A stretch of DNA of 64,000 nt, taken from assembly GCF_007002745.1 (NCBI RefSeq), contig NZ_SGNY01000001.1, positions 868,001 through 932,000 on the forward strand, in the 5' to 3' direction. Positions 18,431 to 27,284 of the stretch are shown one piece after another. Source of the DNA: Martinezella rhizogenes (GTDB lineage: Bacteria > Pseudomonadota > Alphaproteobacteria > Rhizobiales > Rhizobiaceae). The notes below the pieces were generated by a model. It saw only the letters and a program-made list of their open reading frames with translations. It made no database searches and had not been told where the DNA came from. A program made the position numbers and the translations under genes. Position 1 is the first letter of the stretch, and each line of letters starts with the position of its first letter.

Positions 18431-18504
18431 ACATCGCTCCCGGGCATTGCCCAACTTTCCCCGAGCGATCAACCTGCCCCGCCCGTTTGCGGGGCTTTTT
18501 TTCT
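18431..18504 (+). ncRNA. Candidate small regulatory RNA
   Basis: A ~74-nt region with the shape of a trans-acting sRNA. It has a 5' stem ATCGCTC/GAGCGAT enclosing a C-rich loop that itself holds GGGC-ATT-GCCC and ACTTTCCCC, then a short single-stranded linker, then a terminator hairpin GCCCCGC/GCGGGGC followed by seven T. A -10-like TTATAT lies at 18421-18426. No protein gene precedes it on this strand, so the terminator has no other explanation. The unpaired CTTTCCCC could pair with ribosome binding sites. Confidence 0.5.
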
Positions 18505-18578
18505 TTTATGCGCCTCTAAAAAACGTCTGTGTGCGAGAGACCCGGCCTGCAGGCAAACCCTGTTGTCGGCTTGTCTAT

Positions 18579-18806
18579 TCAGACCCCGATGCTGGGGCCG
18601 CCATCACCGTGTCGTCCGCCACCCCGGAGAATATCCTCGAACAGGTTCAGCACCGCTGGCGGCAACGTGTCAGACAATTCGGCAAGGATTTCGTTGGCGC
18701 GATTATAGGAGTAGATGGCGCAGAGCGTCAGCACCAGAAGCACGATCCACGGCCAGATTGGCTTGCGCCTTGGCGGCGCTCCGTTCGGTTGTTGCGGCAT
18801 GGTCAT
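18579..18806 (-). CDS. Small membrane protein, 75 aa
   Basis: Start ATG 18806 follows GGGAGG at good spacing, giving MTMPQQPNGAPPRRKPIWPW and then a transmembrane helix (IVLLVLTLCAIYSY, residues ~21-34). The rest is a short amphipathic stretch (ANEILAELSDTLPPAVLNLFEDIL) and a Gly-rich end. A Pro-rich basic N-terminus before the helix suggests that end is cytoplasmic. It lies 14 bases after the zinc-ribbon gene on the same strand, so both are likely made together. No family recognised. Confidence 0.7.
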   Translation of the reverse strand: MTMPQQPNGAPPRRKPIWPWIVLLVLTLCAIYSYNRANEILAELSDTLPPAVLNLFEDILRGGGRHGDGGPSIGV

Positions 18807-18820
18807 CCGGCACCTCCCGT

Positions 18821-19084
18821 TCAGGCCTTCACGCGCGGTTCGCCTCCGGGCGCATAGGCAGTTTTCTGCAGGAAACGAAATATGTTGCCGCACTGGCCGC
18901 AGCGGATCATGAAATCGGTCGGATCACCCGAGGCGCGTTCGGTGCGAAACCCCCGCGGCATTTCATCGACGCGAAAATCGACATCGGCGCGGCTCTTCTC
19001 GTCTGATTCCGACACTTCGGCAAAACCCTGATGACCACATTTGGAACATTCGAGTTTCCGGGAATATCTGTCGCGCGCTGCCAT
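18821..19084 (-). CDS. Small zinc-ribbon-like protein, 87 aa
   Basis: An 87-residue protein with two CxxC pairs: ECSKCGHQG at residues ~12-20 and RCGQCGNIF at ~62-70, about 45 residues apart, the layout of a four-cysteine zinc ribbon. Between them is an acidic linker and the segment VDEMPRGFR. The ATG at 19084 is the only good start. It is the first gene of a two-gene unit with the 75-aa membrane protein. DNA, RNA or protein binding are all possible; no specific family recognised. Confidence 0.72.
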   Translation of the reverse strand: MAARDRYSRKLECSKCGHQGFAEVSESDEKSRADVDFRVDEMPRGFRTERASGDPTDFMIRCGQCGNIFRFLQKTAYAPGGEPRVKA

Positions 19085-19221
19085 ATGCCGTCCTTTGCTT
19101 GCGCCCTATCAGGTAGCAGCGGCAAAACAGCATTTCAATGGCGATCGCCGCAGGTTAAAGCTTTGTCAGCCAATTTTCGGCCCGGAAATCCCGCCCGCGA
19201 CAAGAACGAATCTGGACGCCC

Positions 19222-19941
19222 ATGCAGAACGGAACACCCCTGCTTTCATCGTCGCTGATGCGCCGCGCCGCCATCATCGCCGGAATCCTTCTCGTTTTAG
19301 TCGTCGCTCTTAATTTCGGCGTCAAATTATATGGCGAACGCATACTGAAGGCGGGCCACACGACGGCGACCGACGAGGTGCAGATAGTGATCGGCAACGA
19401 CCGGCTGAAGCTCGCGAAGAACACGCTGCGCCTGCCCTCCGGTCGTGAGGGCGGCGAACAGGAGCGGGTCGATCTTTATCTGACTTGGCCCGGTCTCAAG
19501 GGATACGAGGAAGGGAATCGCGCAATATTCGACGATCCGGCTGAGGCAACGGGGCTGATTTATATTCAGCTGTCGCAAAGCACCATGTCACAGGACATGT
19601 CCGGCCGCTTCGCGCCGATCTATACACGGCTGACGGAAGGAGACCCCGTACAGCTGAAGCACGGATTGTTGCTGCACCGCCTGCGTGCCGATTCCGGTTA
19701 CGGCAAGGAAGTTATCCTGACCGGACGGCGCGAAGGCGAAAGCGACTATGTTGTGCGCTGCCTTCTGCCGCAGACACCCCAGGAGGCCACGGGCAGCGAC
19801 TGCCAGAGGGATATCCACGTCGGGCAGGATCTCAGTCTTTTTTACCGATTCTCCTCCGGCCTGCTGCCGCAATGGCAAAAGCTCGACACCGATGTGAAAC
19901 ATTATATTGAGCAGCGCCTCGCAAAAGACGGAAATCCGTGA
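19222..19941 (+). CDS. Conserved-type membrane-anchored protein of unknown function
   Basis: A 239-residue protein with one N-terminal membrane segment (AAIIAGILLVLVVALNFGVK, about residues 14-33) and a periplasmic domain with YLTWPGLKGYEEGNRAIFDD and a conserved-looking cysteine pair (VRCLLPQ and SDCQRD, about residues 180 and 194) that may form a disulfide. ATG 19222 has only a weak ribosome site; ATG 19258 (MRRAAI) would also keep the anchor. It lies upstream of the carboxypeptidase on the same strand but a small hairpin with a T-rich tail separates them. Function unknown. Confidence 0.75.
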   Translation: MQNGTPLLSSSLMRRAAIIAGILLVLVVALNFGVKLYGERILKAGHTTATDEVQIVIGNDRLKLAKNTLRLPSGREGGEQERVDLYLTWPGLKGYEEGNRAIFDDPAEATGLIYIQLSQSTMSQDMSGRFAPIYTRLTEGDPVQLKHGLLLHRLRADSGYGKEVILTGRREGESDYVVRCLLPQTPQEATGSDCQRDIHVGQDLSLFYRFSSGLLPQWQKLDTDVKHYIEQRLAKDGNP

Positions 19942-19962
19942 AACGGCATGGCACAGATTGCG

Positions 19963-19981
19963 TGCGAAAAGTCGCATTTTA
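19963..19981 (+). terminator. Short hairpin with T-rich tail
   Basis: TGCGA-AAAG-TCGCA is followed by TTTTA, 21 bases after the stop of the upstream gene. The stem is only five pairs, so termination may be partial. Confidence 0.4.
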
Positions 19982-20059
19982 TGGAGGGTGGATACCTTTC
20001 ATAAACCACTTGGTAACGCCATCCCGATAAAGTTTCTCCCCGGAGCTATCGGGCGGGGC

Positions 20060-21562
20060 ATGTCCGAGCGGAACAGAAATATGCGATTGAAGAGTTCAGC
20101 AGTGTTGAAAAGTGTATCTTGGGCACATTCGCGCAAAGCGGGTGCGACGTCTTTTGTAAGGTTTCTGGCGTTGACCCTTGCTGCGGCGTTCATAACCGCA
20201 ACATCCGTGGGCACCGCGCAGGCGGAACCGAAATATGCGGGCATCGTCATCGACGCCAAGACCGGCAAGGTTCTCTACGGCGAGGATCCGGACGGTTTGC
20301 GTTATCCCGCCTCTCTGACAAAGATGATGACGCTTTATCTGACGTTCGAGGCGCTTAATTCCGGACGCATCTCACTTGATTCCAAGGTGCCGGTCTCGGC
20401 CAATGCCGCCAAGGAGCCACCATCCAAGCTTGGCGTGCGCGCTGGCGGTGCCATTACGGTCGAGCAGGCCATTCTGGCTCTCGTCACCCGCTCCGCCAAT
20501 GATATGGCGACGGCGCTCGGCGAATATCTCGGTGGCTCGGAAGACCGTTTCGCCAGAATGATGACCGCCAAGGCCCGTGCGCTCGGCATGACCCGCACGA
20601 CCTACCGCAATGCCAACGGCCTGCCCAACACGGCGCAGATGACGACGGCACGCGATCAGGCCCGCCTCGGCATCGCCCTTCGCCAGCATTATCCGCAATA
20701 TTACGGTTACTTCTCCACCCGCACCTTCAATTTTGGCAAGCAGGTCATCGGCAACCACAATCGCCTTGTCGGAACCGTCAAGGGCGTGGATGGCATCAAG
20801 ACCGGTTACACCCGTGCAGCCGGCAGCAATCTTGCCACTTCGGCGCAGATCGATGGTCGTTCCATCGTTGCCGTCGTTCTCGGCGGTCGCTCCAGCGCCG
20901 CCCGTGACGCCACCATGCGCAAGCTTGTCGCAACCTATCTGCCGCAGGCATCGCGTGGCGGCAACAGCAACCTGATCGCCCAGACGCGGTCTGCACCCGT
21001 CGAAGAGCCCGTCGCCGTGGCGGCAGCTGTTCCTTCCGTTGCGGTTGCGGCTACCAATGCCGGCCTGCCCAATGCCGGCCCTGTACCGCAGGCCCGTTAT
21101 GAAGAAGCGCCGGTCACCGCCTTTGCAGGCTCCTCTTCCAATGCCGCCGTCAAGGCCATGGAAGCCGCTACCTGGCAGAAGGGCAAGGATCCGATTGTTC
21201 GGGCGCCGATCGCTCCTGATCGCAGCATGATCACCAACTCGACCAAGGTGGACAATATCGTCACCGCCTCCGTCGCCCCTGCCCCTTCGGCGTCGGCTAC
21301 GTCTGCCGCACCTCAGGGTGGCTGGGTAATCCAGATCGGCGCATCGCCGGACGAAAACTCCGCCCGCGGCCTGTTGCAGAACGCACAGGAAAAAGGTGGT
21401 GCGGCCCTGCGTTCCGCAAAGCCCTTCACGGTCGCCTTCAGCAAGGACGGCTCCCAGATCTACCGCGCCCGTTTCGGCGGCTTTGATGGCCAGAATGCCG
21501 CGGTAAATGCATGCAATGCATTGAAAAAGAAAGGCGTCAGCTGCTGGGCGTCACTCCAGTAA
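20060..21562 (+). CDS. D-alanyl-D-alanine carboxypeptidase with C-terminal SPOR domain
   Basis: A 500-residue exported PBP that removes the terminal D-Ala of peptidoglycan stem peptides. After a signal region ending GTAQAEP come the motifs S-L-T-K (YPASLTKMM), S-A-N-D (TRSANDMA) and KTG (DGIKTGYTRAAG), all intact. A ~150-residue Ala/Pro-rich linker leads to a SPOR domain (GGWVIQIGASPDENSARGLL to the end), which binds denuded glycan at the division site. ATG 20060 is preferred; ATG 20081 is also in frame. An inverted repeat CCCGATA/TATCGGG (20023-20053) lies just before the start. This is the active carboxypeptidase of the window, in contrast to the dacF-like gene. Confidence 0.92.
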   Translation: MSERNRNMRLKSSAVLKSVSWAHSRKAGATSFVRFLALTLAAAFITATSVGTAQAEPKYAGIVIDAKTGKVLYGEDPDGLRYPASLTKMMTLYLTFEALNSGRISLDSKVPVSANAAKEPPSKLGVRAGGAITVEQAILALVTRSANDMATALGEYLGGSEDRFARMMTAKARALGMTRTTYRNANGLPNTAQMTTARDQARLGIALRQHYPQYYGYFSTRTFNFGKQVIGNHNRLVGTVKGVDGIKTGYTRAAGSNLATSAQIDGRSIVAVVLGGRSSAARDATMRKLVATYLPQASRGGNSNLIAQTRSAPVEEPVAVAAAVPSVAVAATNAGLPNAGPVPQARYEEAPVTAFAGSSSNAAVKAMEAATWQKGKDPIVRAPIAPDRSMITNSTKVDNIVTASVAPAPSASATSAAPQGGWVIQIGASPDENSARGLLQNAQEKGGAALRSAKPFTVAFSKDGSQIYRARFGGFDGQNAAVNACNALKKKGVSCWASLQ

Positions 21563-21644
21563 CCGACGTTTCCGCAGGCGGTGTTCATTGTCGCAACATC
21601 GCCTGTCTCCTCGAATTGTGTAATGTGTAGCGAGGCTTTCCAAG

Positions 21645-21905
21645 ATGGCAGTTAACGAGAATTATTCGGACATTGCGTCTGGCAACGGGCAAAGCAGTCT
21701 GTCGGTTCTGCATCCCATTCATGAAGCGGCGATGCGGATCGCCGATCTCGGTCTCAACCGTTCCAAGGCAAAGACGCGCGATCTGGTCAGCCTGCTCCTG
21801 TCGCATGGCGCCCGCGCCTGGCGCGCCAACCAGCCGGAAGCCAGCATCCACCTTCACGTAGCCCGCCGTTCCGGACGTGCGCCGATCCATATCCGCATTC
21901 GCTAA
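21645..21905 (+). CDS. Small basic protein of unknown function, 86 aa
   Basis: An 86-residue soluble frame, MAVNENYSDIASGNG and on, with a helical centre (HEAAMRIADLGLNRSKAKTR) and a basic C-terminus (HVARRSGRAPIHIRIR). A weak GAGG site lies before ATG 21645. The opposite strand has an overlapping frame of similar length, but its composition is less protein-like. A bidirectional terminator follows between this gene and the oppositely oriented gyrA, which supports a real plus-strand transcript. No function suggested. Confidence 0.55.
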   Translation: MAVNENYSDIASGNGQSSLSVLHPIHEAAMRIADLGLNRSKAKTRDLVSLLLSHGARAWRANQPEASIHLHVARRSGRAPIHIRIR

Positions 21906-21935
21906 CAAACCGAACTAACCAGATAAGACTCAAAG

Positions 21936-21970
21936 AAAAACCCCGCGGTGCCTGAGCGCCGCGGGGTTTT
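21936..21970. terminator. Bidirectional terminator between the 86-aa gene and gyrA
   Basis: An eight-pair stem CCCCGCGG/CCGCGGGG with a ten-base loop is preceded by five A and followed by four T, so it can stop transcription from both sides. The two flanking genes converge on it. Confidence 0.85.
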
Positions 21971-22001
21971 CCGTTGATTGACGAAAGGGAAACGAGGCGG
22001 C

Positions 22002-24794
22002 TTACGCCTCGCTCTCCGGTGCCTCAGGCGTATCCGGCAGATTGTCTTCCGCCTCGTCGCCATTGCCGTTTTCCGCCTCTTCGTCGCCTTCCGGCTCGTT
22101 GATGCGTTCCACGGAAACCACCTTCTCATCCTTGGCGGTGGAGAAGATCGTCACGCCCTTGGTGGCGCGGCTGGCGATGCGGATGCCGTTGACCGGCACG
22201 CGGATAAGCTGGCCGCCATCGGAAACCAGCATGATCTGGTCGCCTTCGTCCACGGGGAAAGCCGCGACGAGTTCGCCGATCTCCGCCGTCTTCGAGGTAT
22301 CGGTGGCGCGGATGCCCTTGCCGCCGCGACCAGATGTGCGGAAGTCGTAGGAGGACGAGCGCTTGCCGTAGCCCTTCACGGATACCGTCAGCACGAATTC
22401 TTCGCGTGCCTTCAGCTCCTGATAACGCTCTTCGCTGAGTTCGCCCTCTTCCGTCACTTCTTCACCAACGAGCGCGATGTCGTCTTCATCGACGCCTGCG
22501 GCACGCCGTTCGGCTGCCGAGCGCTTGAGGTAAGCGGCACGTTCCCACGGTTCAGCGTCCACATGGCCGACGATGGTCATGGAGATGATGCGGTCGCCAT
22601 CTGCCATGTTGATGCCGCGCACGCCGACCGAGTTGCGGCCGGCAAAGACGCGCACATCGTCCACGGGGAAGCGAATGCACTGGCCAAGCGCCGTGGTCAG
22701 AAGCACGTCATCCCGATCCGTACAGGTTTCAACGGAGAGGATTTCATCACCCTCTTCATCGAGCTTCATGGCGATCTTGCCATTGCGGTTGACCTGGACG
22801 AAATCGCCGAGCTTGTTACGGCGAACCGTACCGCGAGTCGTCGAGAACATCACATCAAGCGTTTCCCAGGTGGTTTCATCCTCGGGCAACGGCATGATGG
22901 TGGTGATGCGTTCGCCGGGTTCCAGCGGCAGCATGTTGATAAGGGCCTTGCCCTTGGACTGCGGCGTGCCGATGGGCAGGCGCCAGACCTTTTCCTTGTA
23001 GACGATGCCGCGCGAGGAGAAGAACAGCACCGGCGTATGGGTGTTGGCAACAAAGAGACGGTTGACGAAATCCTCGTCGCGCGTCGCCATGCCGGAACGA
23101 CCCTTGCCCCCACGACGCTGCGCCCGGTAGGTGGTGAGCGGCACGCGCTTGATATAGCCGAGATGCGAAACGGTGACGACCATGTCTTCCCGGGCGATGA
23201 GGTCTTCATCGTCCATGTCAGGACCGCCCTCGACGATCTCGGACCGGCGCGGCGTGCCGAACTCGTCACGGATGGCGATGAGTTCCTCGGTGACGATCTG
23301 CATGATGCGCAGGCGTGAAGACAGGATGTCGAGATATTCGCTGATTTCCGCGCCGATCTTGTTCAGTTCGTCGCCGATTTCATCGCGACCCAGCGCCGTC
23401 AGACGGGCAAGACGCAATTCGAGAATGGCACGCGCCTGCTCTTCGGACAGATTGTACGTGCCGTCTTCATTGATGCGATGGCGCGGATCGTCGATGAGCA
23501 GGATCAGGCTTTCCACATCCCGCGCCGGCCAGCGCCGCGTCATCAACTCCTCGCGGGCCGAAGCCGGATCGGGAGCGTGACGGATAACGCGGATGACCTC
23601 GTCGATATTGGCAACCGCAATCGCCAGACCCACCAACACATGCGCGCGGTCGCGCGCCTTGCGCAGCAGGTACTTGGTGCGGCGGCTGACGACATCCTCG
23701 CGGAACGCGACGAAGGCGCGCAGCATGTCGAGCAGCGTCATCTGCTCCGGCTTGCCGCCGTTCAACGCCACCATGTTGCAGCCAAACGAGGTCTGCAGCG
23801 GCGTGTAGCGATAAATCTGGTTCAGGATGACGTCGGCATTGGCATCGCGCTTCAGCTCGACGACGACGCGATAACCCTGACGGTCGGATTCGTCGCGCAG
23901 GTCGGAAATGCCCTCGATGCGCTTTTCCTTGACCAGTTCGGCCATCTTCTCGATCATCGAGGCCTTGTTCACCTGGTAGGGAACTTCGGTGATGATGATC
24001 TGCTCGCGGTCGCCGCGCATCGGCTCGATGGTGGCGCGGCCGCGCATGATGACCGACCCGCGACCCGTCTCGTAAGCCGAGCGGATGCCGGAGCGGCCCA
24101 TGATCAGAGCACCGGTCGGGAAATCCGGGCCGGGAATGATCTGCATCAGTTCAGGCAGCTCGATCGCCGGGTTCTCGATCAGCGCAATACAGCCGTCAAT
24201 GACCTCGGACAGATTGTGCGGCGGAATATTGGTGGCCATGCCCACCGCAATGCCACCTGCCCCGTTGACCAGCAGGTTCGGGAACTTCGCCGGAATAACC
24301 ACCGGTTCCTGCAACGTGCCATCATAGTTGTCACGGAAATCGACGGTTTCCTTGTCGAGATCGTCGAGCAGCGAATGCGCGGCCTTTTCCAGGCGGCATT
24401 CGGTATAACGTTCGGCCGCCGGCGGATCGCCATCGATGGAACCGAAATTGCCCTGGCCGTCAATCAGCGGCAGGCGGAGCGACCAGTCCTGCGCCATACG
24501 CGCCAGCGCATCATAGATCGCCGAATTGCCGTGCGGGTGGAATTTACCCATCACGTCACCGGTGACGCGGGCGCATTTGACGTATTTCTTGTTCCAGTCG
24601 ATGCCGAGTTCGGACATGCCGTAAAGAATACGGCGGTGAACCGGCTTCAGACCATCACGGACATCGGGAAGCGCGCGGGACACGATGACGCTCATGGCGT
24701 AATCGAGATAGGACCGCTGCATTTCCTCCATGATGGAAATCGGTTCAATGCCTGGCGGAAGTTTTCCGCCGCCGGGGGGGCTCTGGTCAGTCAA
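22002..24794 (-). CDS. gyrA: DNA gyrase subunit A
   Basis: A 930-residue type II topoisomerase subunit that cuts and rejoins DNA. Catalytic tyrosine Y130 lies in [10 protein letters not shown]. The quinolone region [19 protein letters not shown] has Ser at the E. coli 83 position and Asp at 87, so no common resistance change is seen. The GyrA box QRRGGKG is present, followed by the beta-pinwheel domain and a very acidic tail ([20 protein letters not shown]). It is longer than E. coli GyrA (875 aa) because of an acidic insert in the pinwheel (around [18 protein letters not shown]). The start must be TTG 24794, since an in-frame TGA lies three codons upstream. Confidence 0.98.
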   Translation of the reverse strand: MTDQSPPGGGKLPPGIEPISIMEEMQRSYLDYAMSVIVSRALPDVRDGLKPVHRRILYGMSELGIDWNKKYVKCARVTGDVMGKFHPHGNSAIYDALARMAQDWSLRLPLIDGQGNFGSIDGDPPAAERYTECRLEKAAHSLLDDLDKETVDFRDNYDGTLQEPVVIPAKFPNLLVNGAGGIAVGMATNIPPHNLSEVIDGCIALIENPAIELPELMQIIPGPDFPTGALIMGRSGIRSAYETGRGSVIMRGRATIEPMRGDREQIIITEVPYQVNKASMIEKMAELVKEKRIEGISDLRDESDRQGYRVVVELKRDANADVILNQIYRYTPLQTSFGCNMVALNGGKPEQMTLLDMLRAFVAFREDVVSRRTKYLLRKARDRAHVLVGLAIAVANIDEVIRVIRHAPDPASAREELMTRRWPARDVESLILLIDDPRHRINEDGTYNLSEEQARAILELRLARLTALGRDEIGDELNKIGAEISEYLDILSSRLRIMQIVTEELIAIRDEFGTPRRSEIVEGGPDMDDEDLIAREDMVVTVSHLGYIKRVPLTTYRAQRRGGKGRSGMATRDEDFVNRLFVANTHTPVLFFSSRGIVYKEKVWRLPIGTPQSKGKALINMLPLEPGERITTIMPLPEDETTWETLDVMFSTTRGTVRRNKLGDFVQVNRNGKIAMKLDEEGDEILSVETCTDRDDVLLTTALGQCIRFPVDDVRVFAGRNSVGVRGINMADGDRIISMTIVGHVDAEPWERAAYLKRSAAERRAAGVDEDDIALVGEEVTEEGELSEERYQELKAREEFVLTVSVKGYGKRSSSYDFRTSGRGGKGIRATDTSKTAEIGELVAAFPVDEGDQIMLVSDGGQLIRVPVNGIRIASRATKGVTIFSTAKDEKVVSVERINEPEGDEEAENGNGDEAEDNLPDTPEAPESEA

Positions 24795-25011
24795 AACGGA
24801 TCACATTCTCTGTTAAGAATCGGATGGATTTTTATAGCGGAAACAGCCACGTTAAGCCAATTTCCCGGCGAGTTTTGAACAGTCTTTTGCGTCATTTGCA
24901 AGACGAACACCGCTTTTCGCGATTTAGCCCGGCAAAAGCAACGCCGCTCCCTTTCAAAGCAGCCGCGACTTGCGTAGGCTCGCGCACAAAAAGGCAATAA
25001 GCGGGGAAAGA

Positions 25012-25641
25012 ATGGCCAGCAGCGAAACGCTCATCAACGCGCTTACCACACTTTTGGTCACGCTCGATCCGCCCGGTCTTGCGCCCGTATTCCTTGCGCT
25101 TACCGCAGGGATGACGCGCAGCCAGCGCAGTCAGGTTGCCCTGCGCGGCTCGCTGATTGCTTTCGGCATTCTCGCCGTCTTCGCCCTGTTCGGCCTTACC
25201 ATCCTCAACCTGCTCGGCATTTCGCTTGGCGCCTTCCGCATCGCCGGTGGCCTTCTGCTGTTCTGGATTTCTTTCGAGATGATTTTCGAGAAGCGTCAGG
25301 AGCGCAAGGAAAAGACCTCCGAAATCGCCATAACCAAGGACCATCTGCACAATCTGGCGGTCTTTCCGCTGGCCTTGCCGCTGATTGCCGGGCCGGGCGC
25401 CATTTCCGCCACCGTGCTTCTTGCCGGCACGATGAAGACCACCATCGAGATGGTCGTACTGATCCTGATCCTCGCTTTCGCCATGGCCCTTGTCTACGCG
25501 GCCCTGATCGTTGCGGAACGCATGGACCGTTTTCTCGGCAATACCGGCCGGGCGATCCTCACCCGGCTGCTTGGCGTGCTGCTTGCAGCCCTTTCGGTGC
25601 AATTCGTGGTCGACGGCATAAAATCGGCCTTTGCCTTCTGA
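25012..25641 (+). CDS. MarC-family integral membrane protein
   Basis: A 209-residue protein with about six transmembrane helices. Family marks are LLVTLDPPGLAPVFLALTAGMT at the start and PLALPLIAGPGAISATVLLAG in the middle. MarC proteins were once linked to multiple antibiotic resistance, but their role is not settled. ATG 25012 follows GGGGAAAG; a longer frame back to 24970 would lose the normal N-terminus. It is transcribed away from gyrA. Confidence 0.9.
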   Translation: MASSETLINALTTLLVTLDPPGLAPVFLALTAGMTRSQRSQVALRGSLIAFGILAVFALFGLTILNLLGISLGAFRIAGGLLLFWISFEMIFEKRQERKEKTSEIAITKDHLHNLAVFPLALPLIAGPGAISATVLLAGTMKTTIEMVVLILILAFAMALVYAALIVAERMDRFLGNTGRAILTRLLGVLLAALSVQFVVDGIKSAFAF

Positions 25642-25773
25642 AACGCGGCATGGTGGCGATATCTCGCAACAAAATCCCGCATCCCGCTGAAACTGTAAAA
25701 AATCCATCCTTTAAATCCGGCCATCGTTTCGGTTAAAAGACGCGCATCTTTTCCGGATTCGAAAGTTTTCTTC

Positions 25774-26922
25774 ATGCGCTCCACGCTGCGTCGCCTCATC
25801 CCGGATGCCGCACCCGTCAGTATCAGGGAAAGGCTGCGTTCCGCGACCGGCGCCTTCGTGGGCATTCTCCTGACCGGATTTCTGGGCAGTCTCGCACTCA
25901 GCTTCGACCCCACCCTGCCCGCCATGATCGCGCCGATGGGCGCTTCGGCCGTGCTTTTATTCGCCGTGCCCTCGAGCCCGCTGGCGCAGCCCTGGTCCAT
26001 CATGTGTGGCAATCTGGTATCGGCTTTCGTGGGTGTCACGGTGGCGCTGCTGGTTCCGGATCTATTCCTCGCCAGCGCGCTCGCCATCAGCCTTGCCATC
26101 GCCGCCATGATGGCGCTGCGCTGCCTGCACCCGCCAAGCGGTGCTGTGGCGCTGACGGCGGTTCTTGGCGGCCCCGCCGTGCACAGCCTCGGATATGGTT
26201 TCCTTCTGTGGCCGGTCGCCGGAAATTCGCTGATCCTTCTTGCGCTGGCGCTCGCCTATAACAATGCCACCGGCCGCGCCTATCCGCATGGTCTGAAGCT
26301 CGGAAAGGCCGCCCACGGCACGACGGATCCGACCCCCATCCAGAAAATCGGCTTCTCCTCCACCGACCTCGATGAGGTGCTGAAAGAATATGACGAAGTT
26401 CTCGACATCGATCGCGAGGAGCTGGAGACCATCCTGCGCAAGACCGAGCTGCGCTCCTATCGCCGCCGCGCGCTGCATCTCGATTGCGCCAGCGTCATGT
26501 CGCGCGATGTGGTCGGCGTTGCCCCTGACGACAGCCTGCGCCATGCCCATGCGCTGATGCACAGCCACCATTTCAAGGCCCTGCCCGTCACCAATGACAG
26601 GGCGGAAATCGTCGGCATCGTCACCCAGACGGATTTTCTGGAAAAGGCAAGCTGGAGAAACGGCCGCCCCTCCATCGGTTTCCTGCAGCGCCTGCGCCTC
26701 ATTCTTTCCGGTGCAAGTGCCCCCAACGATACCGTCAAGGACATCATGACATCGCCGGTCAGAACCGTGCGACCGGAAACCTCGATCGAAGAAGCCATCA
26801 TCCGTTTTGCGGAAGAAGGGCTGCATTACCTGCCGGTGATCGATGCCAATGGCAAGATGGTGGGGATTGTCTCACAATCCGACGTCATGGTGGCGATGCT
26901 GGCCGACAAAGTCGCGGCGTAA
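25774..26922 (+). CDS. HPP-family membrane protein fused to two CBS domains
   Basis: A 382-residue protein. Residues ~20-165 form an HPP transmembrane domain: PTLPAMIAPMGASAVLLFAV, SSPLAQPWSIMCGNLVSAF and RCLHPPSGAVALTAV, the last containing the His-Pro-Pro that names the family. After a charged linker (DEVLKEYDEVLDIDREE) two CBS domains follow (SVMSRDVVGVAPDDSL and DIMTSPVRTVRPETSI), usually adenine-nucleotide sensors. Some HPP proteins transport nitrite in chloroplasts and cyanobacteria; bacterial roles are unclear. ATG 25774 has only a weak ribosome site. Stands alone. Confidence 0.88.
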   Translation: MRSTLRRLIPDAAPVSIRERLRSATGAFVGILLTGFLGSLALSFDPTLPAMIAPMGASAVLLFAVPSSPLAQPWSIMCGNLVSAFVGVTVALLVPDLFLASALAISLAIAAMMALRCLHPPSGAVALTAVLGGPAVHSLGYGFLLWPVAGNSLILLALALAYNNATGRAYPHGLKLGKAAHGTTDPTPIQKIGFSSTDLDEVLKEYDEVLDIDREELETILRKTELRSYRRRALHLDCASVMSRDVVGVAPDDSLRHAHALMHSHHFKALPVTNDRAEIVGIVTQTDFLEKASWRNGRPSIGFLQRLRLILSGASAPNDTVKDIMTSPVRTVRPETSIEEAIIRFAEEGLHYLPVIDANGKMVGIVSQSDVMVAMLADKVAA

Positions 26923-26975
26923 CCACCGCGACATCGAAATAACCGGCTCCCCTAAAAACCGGCAAAGCCTTTTGG

Positions 26976-27245
26976 CTAACGTTTAGCCTTCAAAAGCCGC
27001 TGCCACAGCGTGCCGCCGAAAAACCGGCCGAGCACGATGAAATAGGCGATGATCAGCATTAAGGCGATAAAGGCAGGCAGGCCGTTCAGCGCGAAACCAT
27101 GTGGCGTGCGCCCGCCTGCGACCGCTGCGACGAGAAATCCGGCGGCGAAAAACGCTGTCCAGAAATCGAGGAAAAAAGCGAGAATGATGCGCCAGGAAGC
27201 CGGTTGTTTTGAGATCGGCTGTTTCGGTGCCGTATCATCACTCAT
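26976..27245 (-). CDS. Small RDD-like membrane protein
   Basis: An 89-residue protein with two transmembrane helices. After a polar N-terminus, ASWRIILAFFLDFWTAFFAAG resembles the first helix of RDD proteins (the Arg and Asp positions match), and the end GGTLWQRLLKAKR matches their conserved closing motif. RDD proteins are small membrane proteins, some acting as Na+/H+ antiporters, but this one is shorter than usual. It follows ssb on the same strand, 39 bases after its stop, so it may be carried on the ssb transcript. Confidence 0.65.
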   Translation of the reverse strand: MSDDTAPKQPISKQPASWRIILAFFLDFWTAFFAAGFLVAAVAGGRTPHGFALNGLPAFIALMLIIAYFIVLGRFFGGTLWQRLLKAKR

Positions 27246-27284
27246 GCCCGCCTCCTGTCACGCATAACATCATTCGTCTTCGGC

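Noticed and set aside
21585..21908. Minus-strand frame overlapping the 86-aa plus-strand gene
   Set aside because: Composition is less protein-like, no ribosome site, and the plus-strand reading fits the terminator that follows.
22042..24878. Long plus-strand frames opposite gyrA
   Set aside because: They mirror gyrA codons on the other strand, a common effect in GC-rich genes; no starts or family features.
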